DNA of 64,000 bases from contig NZ_MEJG01000002.1 of assembly GCF_002592045.1 (NCBI RefSeq), forward strand, positions 310,001 through 374,000, given 5' to 3'. The translations under genes and the position numbers were made by a program. Of this stretch, positions 36,095-45,026 are shown piece after piece. Below the pieces are notes generated by a model, which did not search any database, was not told the origin of the DNA, and saw nothing but the letters and a program-made list of their open reading frames with translations. Origin of the DNA: Parasaccharibacter apium. GTDB taxonomy: Bacteria > Pseudomonadota > Alphaproteobacteria > Acetobacterales > Acetobacteraceae. Positions within the stretch are counted from its first letter, which is position 1. Each line of letters starts with the position of its first letter.

Positions 36095-36374
36095 TATGGA
36101 TAAAGTGGTTTAGGTTGGGGTACATGGGGATTGTACGGGCTTTTATGAGAGCGGTACCGAGTACTGGGGACGGTACTGTACCCCCTTATAAAAAGGGGAT
36201 TGTACACAGGCCCATTGTGGAAAAAGAAGGATAACATCCTAGAGGCCTTGAGTCTTCTTGCTCAGTGAAGTTGTACACAGTGTGAGTAAGCTGGGGTACA
36301 TTTTTAGAAAGCCGGGTACCCCAGTTTTCACAGGGTTTAACCACATCATCAATTTATAATTTTATAAATTAAAA
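36095..36374. other. Probable chromosomal replication origin (oriC)
   Basis: The whole gap 36076-36494 lacks genes. DnaA-box-like 9-mers: TATGGATAA (36095-36103), TGTGGAAAA (36216-36224, an exact TTWTNCACA on the minus strand), GTTTTCACA (36324-36332), TTAACCACA (36337-36345), and two copies of TTGTACACA (36200-36208, 36271-36279). Right beside them lies a perfect 20-bp all-AT palindrome (36351-36370) inside an AT-rich stretch, a likely unwinding element. Ten GTAC tetramers lie in 36120-36319. Gene orientation and plus-strand C/G richness change here. ParAB and three parS-like sites lie within 12 kb. No experiment is available, so this is inference from structure. Confidence 0.72.
36351..36370. 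repeat. 20-bp all-AT palindrome in the origin region
   Basis: AATTTATAA-TT-TTATAAATT is a perfect inverted repeat with no G or C. It lies six bases after the last DnaA-box-like sequence, as expected for a DNA unwinding element. Confidence 0.85.
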
Positions 36375-36494
36375 TGTTGTGTTGTCGGTCTTTCTTCTCA
36401 CGCACGCTATGATTTCACGTCATTTTCGCTTTAAAGATAAACCCTCTACAGATGGAACTTTTCTCTCACATATAGCCCTTTATCCCACCATGTT

Positions 36495-37127
36495 TTATGG
36501 ATGATTCCGATTCAAAAAACGGCGTTCATTTTCAGGTTCAAACGCTTCTTTTTGCTCTAAGCTATGAGCCGAAAATCCTTGTATTTCCTTATCTCCACCG
36601 GTCATATTGGCAGAAATACCAAGCTTATCTTGCGCTATAGGATGCGCCAGAAAAGACGATACAATCGCCGTGCGCATATCCCCACTCCACAAAGCCATCT
36701 GGGCAGGGGAAAAAGCAGCGGAAGAGCAAGCTGGTAATGTGCCTGCAAAAGCATCATCAAGCAGAGAACCACGATCTTCAGCCTTTAAGGCTGTATAAGA
36801 GGTGCTAAAAAGATGCTGAGCGTAATCATTAAGAGAGGCTAGGCCCATCTCCCAAGCTTTTAAGTCAGTTGGGAGGTCGGCAAAACGCCACCCATCACCC
36901 GGCCCGGCGAGGGTTTTATCAATCATAACAGCAAGGTTAAGACGAACATCACCAAGCAGAGAGCTTTGTGGCAAAATATCATCGCAAACTTGCTCTAAAC
37001 AATGAAAAGACGATGCAGAGAGATGCTCTCTCTTGCCTTGTTCATCCTCCATACGTTGTAACAGCGCAGAGCGCGTGCGGGCTGATATATGGTCTGATTG
37101 AAGGAAATCAGGGGGTGTGCGTGGCAT
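36495..37127 (-). CDS. Gluconate 2-dehydrogenase subunit 3 family protein
   Basis: A 210-residue protein. The segment LEQVCDDILPQSSLLGDVRLNLAVMIDKTLAG, followed by a helical region with LNDYAQHLFSTSYTALKAEDRGSLLDDAFAG, fits the Gluconate_2-dh3 family (small subunit of membrane GMC dehydrogenases). The usual N-terminal twin-arginine signal is not evident, and the C-terminal 50 residues (MTGGDKEIQGFSA onward) are polar and unusual. The expected partner is the GMC gene at 34531. An AGGA ribosome site lies 8 bases before the ATG. Confidence 0.68.
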   Translation of the reverse strand: MPRTPPDFLQSDHISARTRSALLQRMEDEQGKREHLSASSFHCLEQVCDDILPQSSLLGDVRLNLAVMIDKTLAGPGDGWRFADLPTDLKAWEMGLASLNDYAQHLFSTSYTALKAEDRGSLLDDAFAGTLPACSSAAFSPAQMALWSGDMRTAIVSSFLAHPIAQDKLGISANMTGGDKEIQGFSAHSLEQKEAFEPENERRFLNRNHP

Positions 37128-37278
37128 GGTCTTTTCCTATAAGAAAGATGAAAAAAGTAAGAGAAGGCTTTACCCTATTGTCTCATCAGGAGATATAAGG
37201 GAATGAAATGCGAGGCCTTTTCTGGCAAGTGGGGGGTAAAACCCGTTTTTCAAGTTCTAAAAAAGCAGGAGACATAAG

Positions 37279-38388
37279 GTGACGGTTGAAATTAAGGTCC
37301 CTGTGCTTGGGGAGAGCCTAAATCAGGCAACCGTGGCACGTTGGCTCAAGCAGTCTGGTACATATGTACAGGCTGGGGAAACGATTTTAGAGCTAGAGAC
37401 GGATAAAGTGACCCTAGATGTCCCCGCACCAGCGGCAGGGCAATTAACATATGACCTTGCCGAGGGCATTGATGTTGATGTCGGGCAGGTTGTTGCTCTT
37501 ATTGATGAGACAGCACCACCACCGCGCGTTGCTCCAAAAGAGACGGTGGATGAACACGCCCCAGAGCCTGCGCTTGCGGTGGTTGATGATGCCCCACCGG
37601 CCTCTCCCGCCCCTCAAGAGGCTGTATCTGTGAAAGATGATAGGCAAGAGAAAGAACCTTTCATAGAGCATGTGGCTGAGGGGAATGAAGGAGAACGGCG
37701 CGTACCGATGAGCCGCCTTCGCCAAACCATCGCCCGTAATTTAAAGGCGGCGCAAAATAACGCGGCTATTCTTACAACCTTTAATGAGGTTGATATGAGC
37801 GCGGTGAAGGAATTGCGCGCTCAATATCGGGATTTGTTTGAGAAAAAGCATGAAGGTGCCCGATTGGGCTTTATGTCCTTTTTTGCTCGCGCTGTTATAG
37901 GGGCTTTAAAGGATTATCCTATCCTAAATGCACAGATTGACGGCCAAGAGATTGTCTATCGGGATCATGTTAATCTTGGCATTGCTGTGGGAACAGAGCG
38001 CGGCTTGGTGGTGCCTGTTCTGCGTCATGCAGAGACGTTGAGCTTTGCGGAGCTAGAGAAACGCATTGCCGATTATGGGAAACGGGCCCGTAAAGGTGGC
38101 CTTGCTCTTAAAGAGTTAGAAGGGGGGAGCTTTACCATCACGAATGGTGGAATCTTTGGTTCGTTGCTCTCCACGCCCATTCTTAATGCCCCGCAATCTG
38201 GGGTGTTGGGTATGCATGCAATTCAGGAGCGGCCTGTTGCCCGCAATGGGCAGGTGGTCATCCGGCCTATGATGTATGTGGCCCTCTCTTACGATCATCG
38301 GCTTGTTGATGGACGTGAGGCCGTAAGCTTCCTCGTGCGGTTAAAAGAGTTGATTGAAGACCCACGCCGTTTGCTTTTGGATATTTGA
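37279..38388 (+). CDS. sucB: Dihydrolipoyllysine-residue succinyltransferase, E2 of 2-oxoglutarate dehydrogenase
   Basis: E2 component that transfers the succinyl group to CoA. 369 residues, short for SucB (about 400 or more). The lipoyl domain (1-77) has the lipoylated Lys43 in ETDKVTL. A Pro/Ala/Asp/Glu-rich linker (78-140) follows, and the catalytic domain begins at [13 protein letters not shown] with the active-site His340 and Asp344 in [10 protein letters not shown] see no peripheral subunit-binding domain in the linker. The start is GTG 37279 with AGGAG upstream. No sucA or lpd is adjacent. A terminator follows. Confidence 0.92.
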   Translation: MTVEIKVPVLGESLNQATVARWLKQSGTYVQAGETILELETDKVTLDVPAPAAGQLTYDLAEGIDVDVGQVVALIDETAPPPRVAPKETVDEHAPEPALAVVDDAPPASPAPQEAVSVKDDRQEKEPFIEHVAEGNEGERRVPMSRLRQTIARNLKAAQNNAAILTTFNEVDMSAVKELRAQYRDLFEKKHEGARLGFMSFFARAVIGALKDYPILNAQIDGQEIVYRDHVNLGIAVGTERGLVVPVLRHAETLSFAELEKRIADYGKRARKGGLALKELEGGSFTITNGGIFGSLLSTPILNAPQSGVLGMHAIQERPVARNGQVVIRPMMYVALSYDHRLVDGREAVSFLVRLKELIEDPRRLLLDI

Positions 38389-38408
38389 CCCTAAGCTAAT
38401 TGGTACAG

Positions 38409-38445
38409 AAAACCCCCTCTATTCTGATTGGATAGAGGGGGTTTT
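38409..38445. terminator. Terminator after sucB
   Basis: A perfect 14-bp stem, AAAACCCCCTCTAT (38409-38422) and ATAGAGGGGGTTTT (38432-38445), with a 9-base loop. It serves both sucB and the converging DUF3597 gene. Confidence 0.88.
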
Positions 38446-38480
38446 GTTAGAGAGGTAAGGTTATAAGGGGGTGTTGGCTA

Positions 38481-38846
38481 TCAATGGCCCCAACCAGCGG
38501 GGATTTTGCCACCATTGTTAGCAAGCTCGGTGTAAACTTGCTTAATGAGCCATACATTCATCGTGGCGGTATCGTTTTTATCGCCTGTATAATGCAGCTC
38601 ATCAGCTAGGGACTGACGAGCCTGTAAGGAGCTGTCGAGCCCTAGGAGCTTGAGAAGATCAACAATCGATTCTTTATAATTTAAAGGTTGTCCTGCCTTA
38701 GCAGCCAGCTCTTTTAGAACAGCATCTACATCGACTTGCGCAACAGAAGGCGTGGCAGATGGTGCAGCAGCTTCCGCAGGGGACGTGCCAAGCAGGCTTT
38801 TGGCAAAGTGCGAGACTTTGGAGACGATGTCGTTAAAAAGACCCAT
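38481..38846 (-). CDS. DUF3597 domain-containing protein
   Basis: A 121-residue protein with an N-terminal amphipathic segment (MGLFNDIVSKVSHFAKSLLG), an Ala/Pro/Ser linker, and the DUF3597 core (LNYKESIVDLLKLLGLDSSLQAR, then LADELHYTGDKNDTATMNVWL). Function unknown; it is widespread in alpha- and gammaproteobacteria and probably cytosolic. Monocistronic, with AAGGA about 6 bases before the ATG. Confidence 0.85.
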   Translation of the reverse strand: MGLFNDIVSKVSHFAKSLLGTSPAEAAAPSATPSVAQVDVDAVLKELAAKAGQPLNYKESIVDLLKLLGLDSSLQARQSLADELHYTGDKNDTATMNVWLIKQVYTELANNGGKIPAGWGH

Positions 38847-38943
38847 GATGTAGTCCTTCCTTCAAATAGGCGTGAAAAGATTTTATCACGCCCCCTGCTT
38901 TCATATGAGATGAAGGCAGAGAGAGCATGATAAATGGCAGTGA

Positions 38944-40242
38944 TTAATACCGGTACAGGTCGTGCTTAAACGGCCCTGTTGGGGAAACACCGATATAATC
39001 AGCTTGCGCTTGTGTCATCTTAGAGAGAGTGGCTCCGACCTTTGCGAGATGCAAGGCAGCGACTTTTTCATCAAGAATCTTTGGCAATGTGTACACTTTC
39101 CCCGCCTTATATTGGCCGGGTTTAGCGTTCCAAAGTTCAATCTGTGCAAGGGTTTGATTGGTAAAGGAGGCAGACATCACAAAAGAGGGATGACCTGTTG
39201 CATTACCAAGATTCACCAAACGCCCTTCAGAGAGGAGGATTAAGCGGCGGTTAGGGGCAAGCTCAATCTCATCAACCTGTGGTTTAATATTGGTCCATTT
39301 ATGGTTGCGCAGAGCAGAGACCTGAATCTCACTATCAAAATGTCCGATATTGCAGACAATGGCCCGGTCTTTCATCTCACGCATATGCTCAATGGTGATG
39401 ATGTCCTCATTACCGGTGCAGGTGACGAAAATATCCCCACGCGGAGCGGCATTTTCCATCGTGACGACTTCATACCCTTCCATAGCAGCTTGAAGGGCGC
39501 AGATTGGATCCACCTCTGTGACAAGCACACGGCAGCCAGCACTTCGCAGAGAGGCGGCAGAGCCTTTACCCACATCACCATAACCAGCCACGACAGCGAC
39601 TTTGCCAGCCATCATAACATCAGTCCCGCGGCGGATGGCATCAACCAAGCTCTCGCGGCACCCATAAAGGTTATCGAACTTCGATTTCGTCACGCTATCA
39701 TTAACATTGATAGCAGGGACTTTCAGCAGCCCTTTGCGTTCCATCTCCCAAAGGCGATGCACGCCTGTTGTGGTTTCTTCAGAGATACCGCGAACCTCTT
39801 TGAGAAGGTCGGGGTATTTTTCGTGCATGAGGGTTGTAAGGTCTCCCCCATCATCAAGGATCATATTAGGTGTCCAGCCATCAGGGCCTTTGATGGTCTG
39901 CTCAATACACCAAATGAACTCCTCCTCATTCATCCCCTTCCACGCGAAAACGGGGATATTTGCTGCAGCAATGGCTGCGGCGGCTTGGTCTTGTGTGGAG
40001 AAGACATTGCAAGAGGACCAACGGACCGTTGCCCCAAGGGCGATGAGTGTCTCAATAAGGACAGCGGTTTGAATGGTCATATGCAGGCAGCCAGCAATCC
40101 GCGCGCCTTTAAGCGGCTGGCTTTTGCCATATTCGGCACGCAGAGCCATCAGGCCCGGCATTTCCCCTTCTGCGATGGAGATTTCCTTACGGCCCCAATC
40201 GGCAAGGGACATATCGCGGACTTTGTAATCCTGTTTACTCAT
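38944..40242 (-). CDS. ahcY: Adenosylhomocysteinase
   Basis: NAD-dependent hydrolase that splits S-adenosylhomocysteine into adenosine and homocysteine, clearing the by-product of methylation. 432 residues. Conserved features: [38 protein letters not shown], the NAD motif [16 protein letters not shown], and the C-terminal PFKHDLYRY with the conserved Lys-Tyr pair. The ribosome site AGGAAC is 6 bases upstream. I looked for an SAH riboswitch in the leader and did not recognise one. Confidence 0.97.
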   Translation of the reverse strand: MSKQDYKVRDMSLADWGRKEISIAEGEMPGLMALRAEYGKSQPLKGARIAGCLHMTIQTAVLIETLIALGATVRWSSCNVFSTQDQAAAAIAAANIPVFAWKGMNEEEFIWCIEQTIKGPDGWTPNMILDDGGDLTTLMHEKYPDLLKEVRGISEETTTGVHRLWEMERKGLLKVPAINVNDSVTKSKFDNLYGCRESLVDAIRRGTDVMMAGKVAVVAGYGDVGKGSAASLRSAGCRVLVTEVDPICALQAAMEGYEVVTMENAAPRGDIFVTCTGNEDIITIEHMREMKDRAIVCNIGHFDSEIQVSALRNHKWTNIKPQVDEIELAPNRRLILLSEGRLVNLGNATGHPSFVMSASFTNQTLAQIELWNAKPGQYKAGKVYTLPKILDEKVAALHLAKVGATLSKMTQAQADYIGVSPTGPFKHDLYRY

Positions 40243-40481
40243 TTATTGTTCCTCAGCTTTTTGCTGTTTTTGGACCTCATAACTTATAGAGTGTTGCACA
40301 AGCGGTGGGAAGGAGAGGTTACTAAGAGTTTCTGTTAGAAAATAAGCCTCCCTATATTGCGTCCTATTTAGCAACGTGTCAGAGAACAGGGCACGCTTTT
40401 CTTTGGCGTGGTTTTATTCCTCCTCTAGGAGGGGAGGTCCGTTGGCTTTGGTCCAGGTTAAAAACTGTAATGGGGGTGGTT

Positions 40482-41570
40482 ATGCCCGACAATACTGTTC
40501 CAAATTTTTCCTTTACAGTGCTGGACCCTGCTTTAAAGGAAGCTCATTCCGTCCCACGCATTAAGGGGCTTGTTTGGGCGATTGAGGCTGTGCCGGGGAA
40601 GGGCATCACCCCGTTGGAGGCTGATGAGGTCCAACGTATTTTGCAATCTCCCGGTGTGGGAGACCCAGAAAATGATGTGTTGTTAGAGGCTAACTCATGG
40701 TGTTGGCTGCATTTTGATACGGTTCATCGCTCTGCACGCAGCCATGTGGGGCGTTTGCCTGGTATGCCAGAAGATGTTGGCATGATGTTAGCAGAGACGG
40801 ATTACGGCATTGCGTTGGAAGCCGCGGATGATACGGTTTGGGGGGCCTTACCGGCTTTTGATGATGCGTTAGCGGAGGAAGACCGTGAGATTTGTGCATG
40901 GCGGTTTGCGATGCGGCAAAATTTGCTCATCACCACACGCCGTACGCCTATCCCTGTTTTAGGCTCGGCTTATCGGTCCTTGCAGACACAAGGTGTCCCA
41001 CGTAATCCCGCTGGGGTTATAGACCGTGTTTTGAGGGATTTTACTGGGACGGTACGCCGCCAACTGGGCCAGCTTGATGATGAATTAGACCGCGCGGAAG
41101 ATGTCCTCTTAGCTATTGAGCATGGCTCCGACCTTGGGCATCTCGGTGGGATTGTAGGTAAAGTGCGCCGCCGTGCGACAGAGCTGCGGCGCGTTGTCAT
41201 GCCGATTGACCGTGTATTGCGTGATGAAGATCTCGACCTCCCCGATTGGGCAGAGGATGATTTGCGCGACCGTGCCGAGCGGCAGATTCATGCTGCGTTG
41301 GATGACCTCATCGCTTTGCAAGACCGCGCGCGCTCGCTGCAAGATGAGCTTGCCTCTAGTCAAGCTGAAGAAACAAACCGCCGCCTGTGCATCGTCTCTA
41401 TTGTGACGACCCTTATGCTCCCTGCTACATTAGTAACGGGCTTCTTTGGGATGAATACTGGCGGTATGTTTTTAGCCTCTGGTGGGTTAGGCACCATCTT
41501 TGCTGGTGGGCTATGTGTGGCTGCTATGGCCGTGACCTTTATTTTTATGAAAATTGCTCGGTTATTTTAA
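40482..41570 (+). CDS. CorA family divalent cation transporter (ZntB-like)
   Basis: A 362-residue transporter of magnesium, zinc or similar cations. A long cytosolic N-terminal domain with an extended helix (RRQLGQLDDELDRAEDVLLAIE) is followed by two C-terminal membrane helices. The first is preceded by MLPATLVTGFFGMNTGGM with the GMN selectivity signature. The domain style (WCWLHFD, RRTPIPVLGS) is closer to ZntB than CorA. ATG 40482 is preferred over 40470 because GGGGG lies 5 bases upstream. Divergent from ahcY. Confidence 0.88.
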   Translation: MPDNTVPNFSFTVLDPALKEAHSVPRIKGLVWAIEAVPGKGITPLEADEVQRILQSPGVGDPENDVLLEANSWCWLHFDTVHRSARSHVGRLPGMPEDVGMMLAETDYGIALEAADDTVWGALPAFDDALAEEDREICAWRFAMRQNLLITTRRTPIPVLGSAYRSLQTQGVPRNPAGVIDRVLRDFTGTVRRQLGQLDDELDRAEDVLLAIEHGSDLGHLGGIVGKVRRRATELRRVVMPIDRVLRDEDLDLPDWAEDDLRDRAERQIHAALDDLIALQDRARSLQDELASSQAEETNRRLCIVSIVTTLMLPATLVTGFFGMNTGGMFLASGGLGTIFAGGLCVAAMAVTFIFMKIARLF

Positions 41571-41595
41571 AAAACATAGAAACAGCCTATGTTTT
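41571..41595 (+). terminator. Terminator after the CorA-like gene
   Basis: AAAACATAG (41571-41579) pairs with CTATGTTTT (41587-41595) around a 7-base loop directly after the stop codon. Confidence 0.65.
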
Positions 41596-41642
41596 GGGAA
41601 TAGTTTGATATATTTTTATTATAATTGAAATAACGATAGGAT

Positions 41643-41661
41643 GTTATTGAAAATCATTCTC
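41643..41661 (+). promoter_or_regulatory. Fur-box-like site upstream of katA
   Basis: The 19-mer GTTATTGAAAATCATTCTC matches the E. coli Fur consensus GATAATGATAATCATTATC at 15 of 19 positions. It lies about 230 bases before the katA ATG. A Fur-family regulator (Fur or PerR-like) could link iron or peroxide to catalase. The distance is large, so it may instead act on an upstream start. Confidence 0.45.
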
Positions 41662-41892
41662 ATAAGAAAAGCTGATTATCTTACATAAGAGATAGTTATG
41701 AAACGATATTGTGTCTTTTTTTAAAGAAAAAGGGGATAGACAGTATCCTCAAACTTGCTTAGCCTCTTTAACCAAGGGTTGGTACCGGGGTAAATTGGGA
41801 CTGTTTATTAGAGAAACAGGATTAATCATTTTCCTTTTTCCGTAGGTACTACCTATTTTCTGACATCAGATAGTAAGGAAGGAGTCCTTTAA

Positions 41893-43335
41893 ATGTCTGA
41901 TAAAAACATCATTCGCACAACAGCTGGTGCCCCTTGGGTAAGCAATCAGGACAGTAAATCTGCTGGTCCTCGTGGTCCGTTGCTGCTGGAAAATTATCAG
42001 CTAATTGAAAAGCTGGCTCATCAGAACCGTGAGCGTATCCCAGAGCGTACCGTCCATGCCAAGGGTGTTGGTGCTCATGGGACATTGACTGTCACAAAGG
42101 ACATCACGAAATACACATGTGCGTCTCTTTTCTCCAAGGTTGGGAAAAAGACGGAGATGTTCTTGCGGGCTTCCACCGTTGCTGGTGAGCGCGGGGCTGC
42201 TGATGCCGAGCGTGACGTACGCGGTTGGGCGCTGAAGTTCTATACCGATGACGGTAACTGGGATTTGGTGGGTAATAACACGCCGGTCTTCTTCATCCGT
42301 GATCCGATCAAGTTCCCGGACTTCATCCATACGCAAAAGCGTCATCCACGCACCAATCTGCGCTCTGCTACAGCGATGTGGGACTTCTGGTCTCTTAGCC
42401 CAGAGAGCTTGCATCAGGTCACTATCCTGATGTCTGATCGTGGTATCCCTAAAGGCATCCGTAACATGAACGGGTATGGCAGCCATACCTATTCCATGTG
42501 GAATGCGAAAGGTGAGCGCTTCTGGGTGAAGTTCCACTTCAAGACCCAGCAAGGTCATGAGTTCTACACAACTGAGGAAGCGGCCGAGGTTGTTGCTAAG
42601 ACCCGTGAATCCACACAAGAAGACCTGTATGAGAACATCGAGAAGGGGAACTTCCCCAAATGGACGTTCTATATCCAGGTGATGGAAGAAGAAGAGGCCG
42701 AGCGCGTCAACTTTAATCCGTTTGATGTAACCAAGGTTTGGTCTCATAAGGATTATCCGTTGATTGAGGTTGGTGAGCTAGAGCTTAACCGCAACCCAGA
42801 GAATTACTTCGCTGAGGTTGAGCAGGCTTCGTTCTCTCCATCCAATATTGTGCCGGGTATTGGTTTCTCTCCTGATCGTATGTTGCAGGGGCGTATCTTC
42901 GCCTATGCAGATGCGCATCGCTACCGTGTTGGGACGCATTATGAGGCATTGCCGATTAACCGTCCTAAAATCAAGGTGAAGAATTATCATCTTGATGGGC
43001 CGATGCTTCATGATGTGCCAAAGCGTGGCGATGGCGATTATTATGAGCCAAACTCCTTTGGTGGCCCGGTAGAGGATTTAGCAGCGATGGAGCCGCCGTT
43101 GCGTGTTAGTGGGGATGCCACCTATTACGAGCATCGTAAGGATGGTGACGACTTCGCTCAGCCGCGTGCTTTGTTCCATCTGTTTGATGCGGGGCAGAAG
43201 CAGCGTCTGTTCAACAATATCGCAGGGGCTATGGCTGGTGTGCCGCAAAATATCATCGACCGTCAGCTTGCTCTGTTTGAGAAGGTTGACCCTGCCTATG
43301 CCGAAGGGGTCCGTAAGGCTCTAAAAGGCTGCTAA
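41893..43335 (+). CDS. katA: Catalase (monofunctional, haem, small-subunit type)
   Basis: Breaks hydrogen peroxide into water and oxygen. 480 residues, as in clade-3 catalases. Catalytic His55 lies in [12 protein letters not shown], the active-site Asn in [15 protein letters not shown] region, and the haem-ligating Tyr in [14 protein letters not shown]. No signal peptide, so cytosolic. Its codon use is noticeably more biased than most neighbours (CGT, GGT, ATC), suggesting high expression. A GC-rich terminator follows at 43371. Confidence 0.97.
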   Translation: MSDKNIIRTTAGAPWVSNQDSKSAGPRGPLLLENYQLIEKLAHQNRERIPERTVHAKGVGAHGTLTVTKDITKYTCASLFSKVGKKTEMFLRASTVAGERGAADAERDVRGWALKFYTDDGNWDLVGNNTPVFFIRDPIKFPDFIHTQKRHPRTNLRSATAMWDFWSLSPESLHQVTILMSDRGIPKGIRNMNGYGSHTYSMWNAKGERFWVKFHFKTQQGHEFYTTEEAAEVVAKTRESTQEDLYENIEKGNFPKWTFYIQVMEEEEAERVNFNPFDVTKVWSHKDYPLIEVGELELNRNPENYFAEVEQASFSPSNIVPGIGFSPDRMLQGRIFAYADAHRYRVGTHYEALPINRPKIKVKNYHLDGPMLHDVPKRGDGDYYEPNSFGGPVEDLAAMEPPLRVSGDATYYEHRKDGDDFAQPRALFHLFDAGQKQRLFNNIAGAMAGVPQNIIDRQLALFEKVDPAYAEGVRKALKGC

Positions 43336-43370
43336 GCTGGTTTAAGCGCCTACGCTAAACTAGGGAAAAG

Positions 43371-43403
43371 CCCTCTGCGTATATAACGCAGGGGGTTTTT
43401 TTT
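43371..43403 (+). terminator. Terminator after katA
   Basis: CCCTCTGCGT (43371-43380) pairs with ACGCAGGGGG (43386-43395, one G-T pair) followed by eight T (43396-43403). It abuts the stop of the converging gene. Confidence 0.88.
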
Positions 43404-44079
43404 ATGTGTGGATATGGATGATGAAGGTAGAGGCAAGGGAGGGATCATCACCTTGTTGTAAGGTGATGACATCTTGTTGTCCGGCGGGGAGTTGCCCAAG
43501 GCGTGTTAATTCAGCAAGATTTTTAGGAAGGGGAATGTCAATCTCTCCAATATGGAGATGGAAGGGCACCTCTGATGAAAAATGAGCTGCACCAACAGCA
43601 TGTTGATTTAATGCGCGTATCTCGGCTTGGTTTTGGTCGATGAGGCGTGCAAGCCCTTTATAGCTCTCTATCGTTAAGGGGAGAAAAGGATATGCTTCTT
43701 CTTGACGATTTACCGTAAAATCAAGCGTATTCGCTTTATCTGTAAGGGTAAGCCAATGGTGGTTTGTTTCGGTATTACGGAGGGTTATTACACCATGATC
43801 CGTAGGTGTAAGCTCACTCTCTGGTAGTGGAAAGGGCAGAGAGATGCGTTTGTGAAACCGCGCTTTAAGAGCATCTGCCGTCTCATATGATAAGACCGGG
43901 GCTGAAAGCGTCTCATTAAGACGCATCATAAGCCCTGGAAGTTGATGCACATTAAAAGGTTGAAGGATAATCTCATCAGCGAGGCTATCATGCCCCATTA
44001 TCTGACCTGTTGCGCCAAGGAGATAGAGATTATGTGTAATCATTGGTGCAGCTTTGTCAGATATAGGGTCATGAAGCAT
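43402..44079 (-). CDS. Hypothetical protein
   Basis: Not recognised. A 225-residue soluble protein with no signal or membrane segment. The composition is rich in His, Leu and Thr; the central part has HWLTLTDKANTLDFTVNRQ and the C-terminal part alternates strands (FHLHIGEIDIPLPKN, QQDVITLQQGDD, TFIIHIHT), suggesting a beta-rich fold. An internal Met at residue 13 (MITHNLYLLGATG) is an alternative start. It stands alone between katA and the pirin gene. Confidence 0.6.
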   Translation of the reverse strand: MLHDPISDKAAPMITHNLYLLGATGQIMGHDSLADEIILQPFNVHQLPGLMMRLNETLSAPVLSYETADALKARFHKRISLPFPLPESELTPTDHGVITLRNTETNHHWLTLTDKANTLDFTVNRQEEAYPFLPLTIESYKGLARLIDQNQAEIRALNQHAVGAAHFSSEVPFHLHIGEIDIPLPKNLAELTRLGQLPAGQQDVITLQQGDDPSLASTFIIHIHT

Positions 44080-44114
44080 AAATTAATCCTGTTGCAACGC
44101 ACTATAGGCTTATA

Positions 44115-44130
44115 GGTTTCACGGGAAACA
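44115..44130. promoter_or_regulatory. parS-like site between the hypothetical gene and pirin
   Basis: GGTTTCACGGGAAACA matches 14 of 16 bases of TGTTTCACGTGAAACA, with one mismatch in the central part. It is intergenic, about 8 kb right of the origin candidate. Confidence 0.55.
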
Positions 44131-44174
44131 TTCTAGATGAAACCATAAAATCGTCTCATGTGGTAGGTTTGGGA

Positions 44175-44876
44175 TTAGGCGATTGTATCGACTAAAATCA
44201 CTTCTGTATCCTCTAAGGCTTTTATCGTTATAGCATCTTGTTGGGCGATGGCGGCTCCAGCGCGGGATGTGATGCTTTGCCCATTAAGGAGAAGGCTGCC
44301 CTTAGCGGGGACGAGATAGCCCAGCCGGTCTTTCCCTAATTGATAGCGGATATCGTGACCTTTTTGTAAATTGAAGCCAACCACACGGGCATCTGCGTGG
44401 ATAGGTAAAGCCCCCTCGTCCTCAGTATAGCCGGAGGCGAGGATGCTCATTTGGCTTGTTTGGTCATTTTTGGGAAAATGACGCGTCCCCCAGGAGGGCG
44501 CATGACCTTTGGATGTGGGGATGATCCATATTTGGAATATTTTGGTAGGGATGGCCTCAAGATTATATTCACTATGGAATATCCCTGTCCCAGCAGACAT
44601 CACTTGTACATCACCAGCTTCCGTCCGGCCGCTATTGCCGAGGCTATCTTTATGGGTAATAGCCCCTTCACGCACATAGGTGATGATCTCCATATCCCGA
44701 TGAGGGTGGGTGTCAAACCCGGTACCAGGGGCGATAACATCATCATTCCATACGCGGAGATGACCCCAATTCATACGCTTAGGGTCCATATATTGAGCAA
44801 AGGAAAAATGATGATGGGCGTCTAACCACCCGTGATCGGCATGACCTAATGTTGCAAAAGGACGATTCTCAATCAT
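44175..44876 (-). CDS. Pirin family protein (bicupin)
   Basis: A 233-residue bicupin like E. coli YhaK/YhhW. The N-terminal cupin has the metal site GFDTHPHRDMEIITYV and the conserved GDVQVMSAGTGIFHSEYN. The C-terminal cupin is shorter. Such pirins can oxidise quercetin-like flavonoids or respond to redox state; a specific role here is not known. It is divergent from the LysR gene over 150 bases, suggesting that LysR controls it. The ribosome site is GGGAG. Confidence 0.92.
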   Translation of the reverse strand: MIENRPFATLGHADHGWLDAHHHFSFAQYMDPKRMNWGHLRVWNDDVIAPGTGFDTHPHRDMEIITYVREGAITHKDSLGNSGRTEAGDVQVMSAGTGIFHSEYNLEAIPTKIFQIWIIPTSKGHAPSWGTRHFPKNDQTSQMSILASGYTEDEGALPIHADARVVGFNLQKGHDIRYQLGKDRLGYLVPAKGSLLLNGQSITSRAGAAIAQQDAITIKALEDTEVILVDTIA

Positions 44877-45026
44877 GATGTTGATACTCCCTCATTAATA
44901 GATGGAGGGACTGTAGGATGTGGTAAAGATGCTTTATATAGAAAGAAATGAAAGATTTCGTTTCCATAAAAGATAGCTTTTTAGTTTTGCTTTTGGTTGT
45001 GCTTAATATGAAGGATATAAGAGATT

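Larger units (their letters stand above)
41571..41892. other. Catalase upstream region
   Basis: 322 bases of AT-rich DNA between the CorA-like gene and katA. It holds the CorA-like terminator, a Fur-box-like site at 41643-41661, and an AAGGAAGGAG ribosome site just before katA. No small gene was found in it. Confidence 0.7.

Noticed and set aside
39301-40338. 345-residue open frame antisense to ahcY
   Set aside because: The ahcY protein is complete and conserved on the other strand; the antisense product has no recognisable domain.
40243-40469. SAH riboswitch in the ahcY leader
   Set aside because: The leader has only a small AGC/GCT hairpin near the ribosome site and no recognisable SAH aptamer core. 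A covariance-model search would decide.
42001-42747. 248-residue open frame antisense to catalase
   Set aside because: It lies wholly opposite katA, whose protein is clearly conserved; a by-product of strong codon bias.
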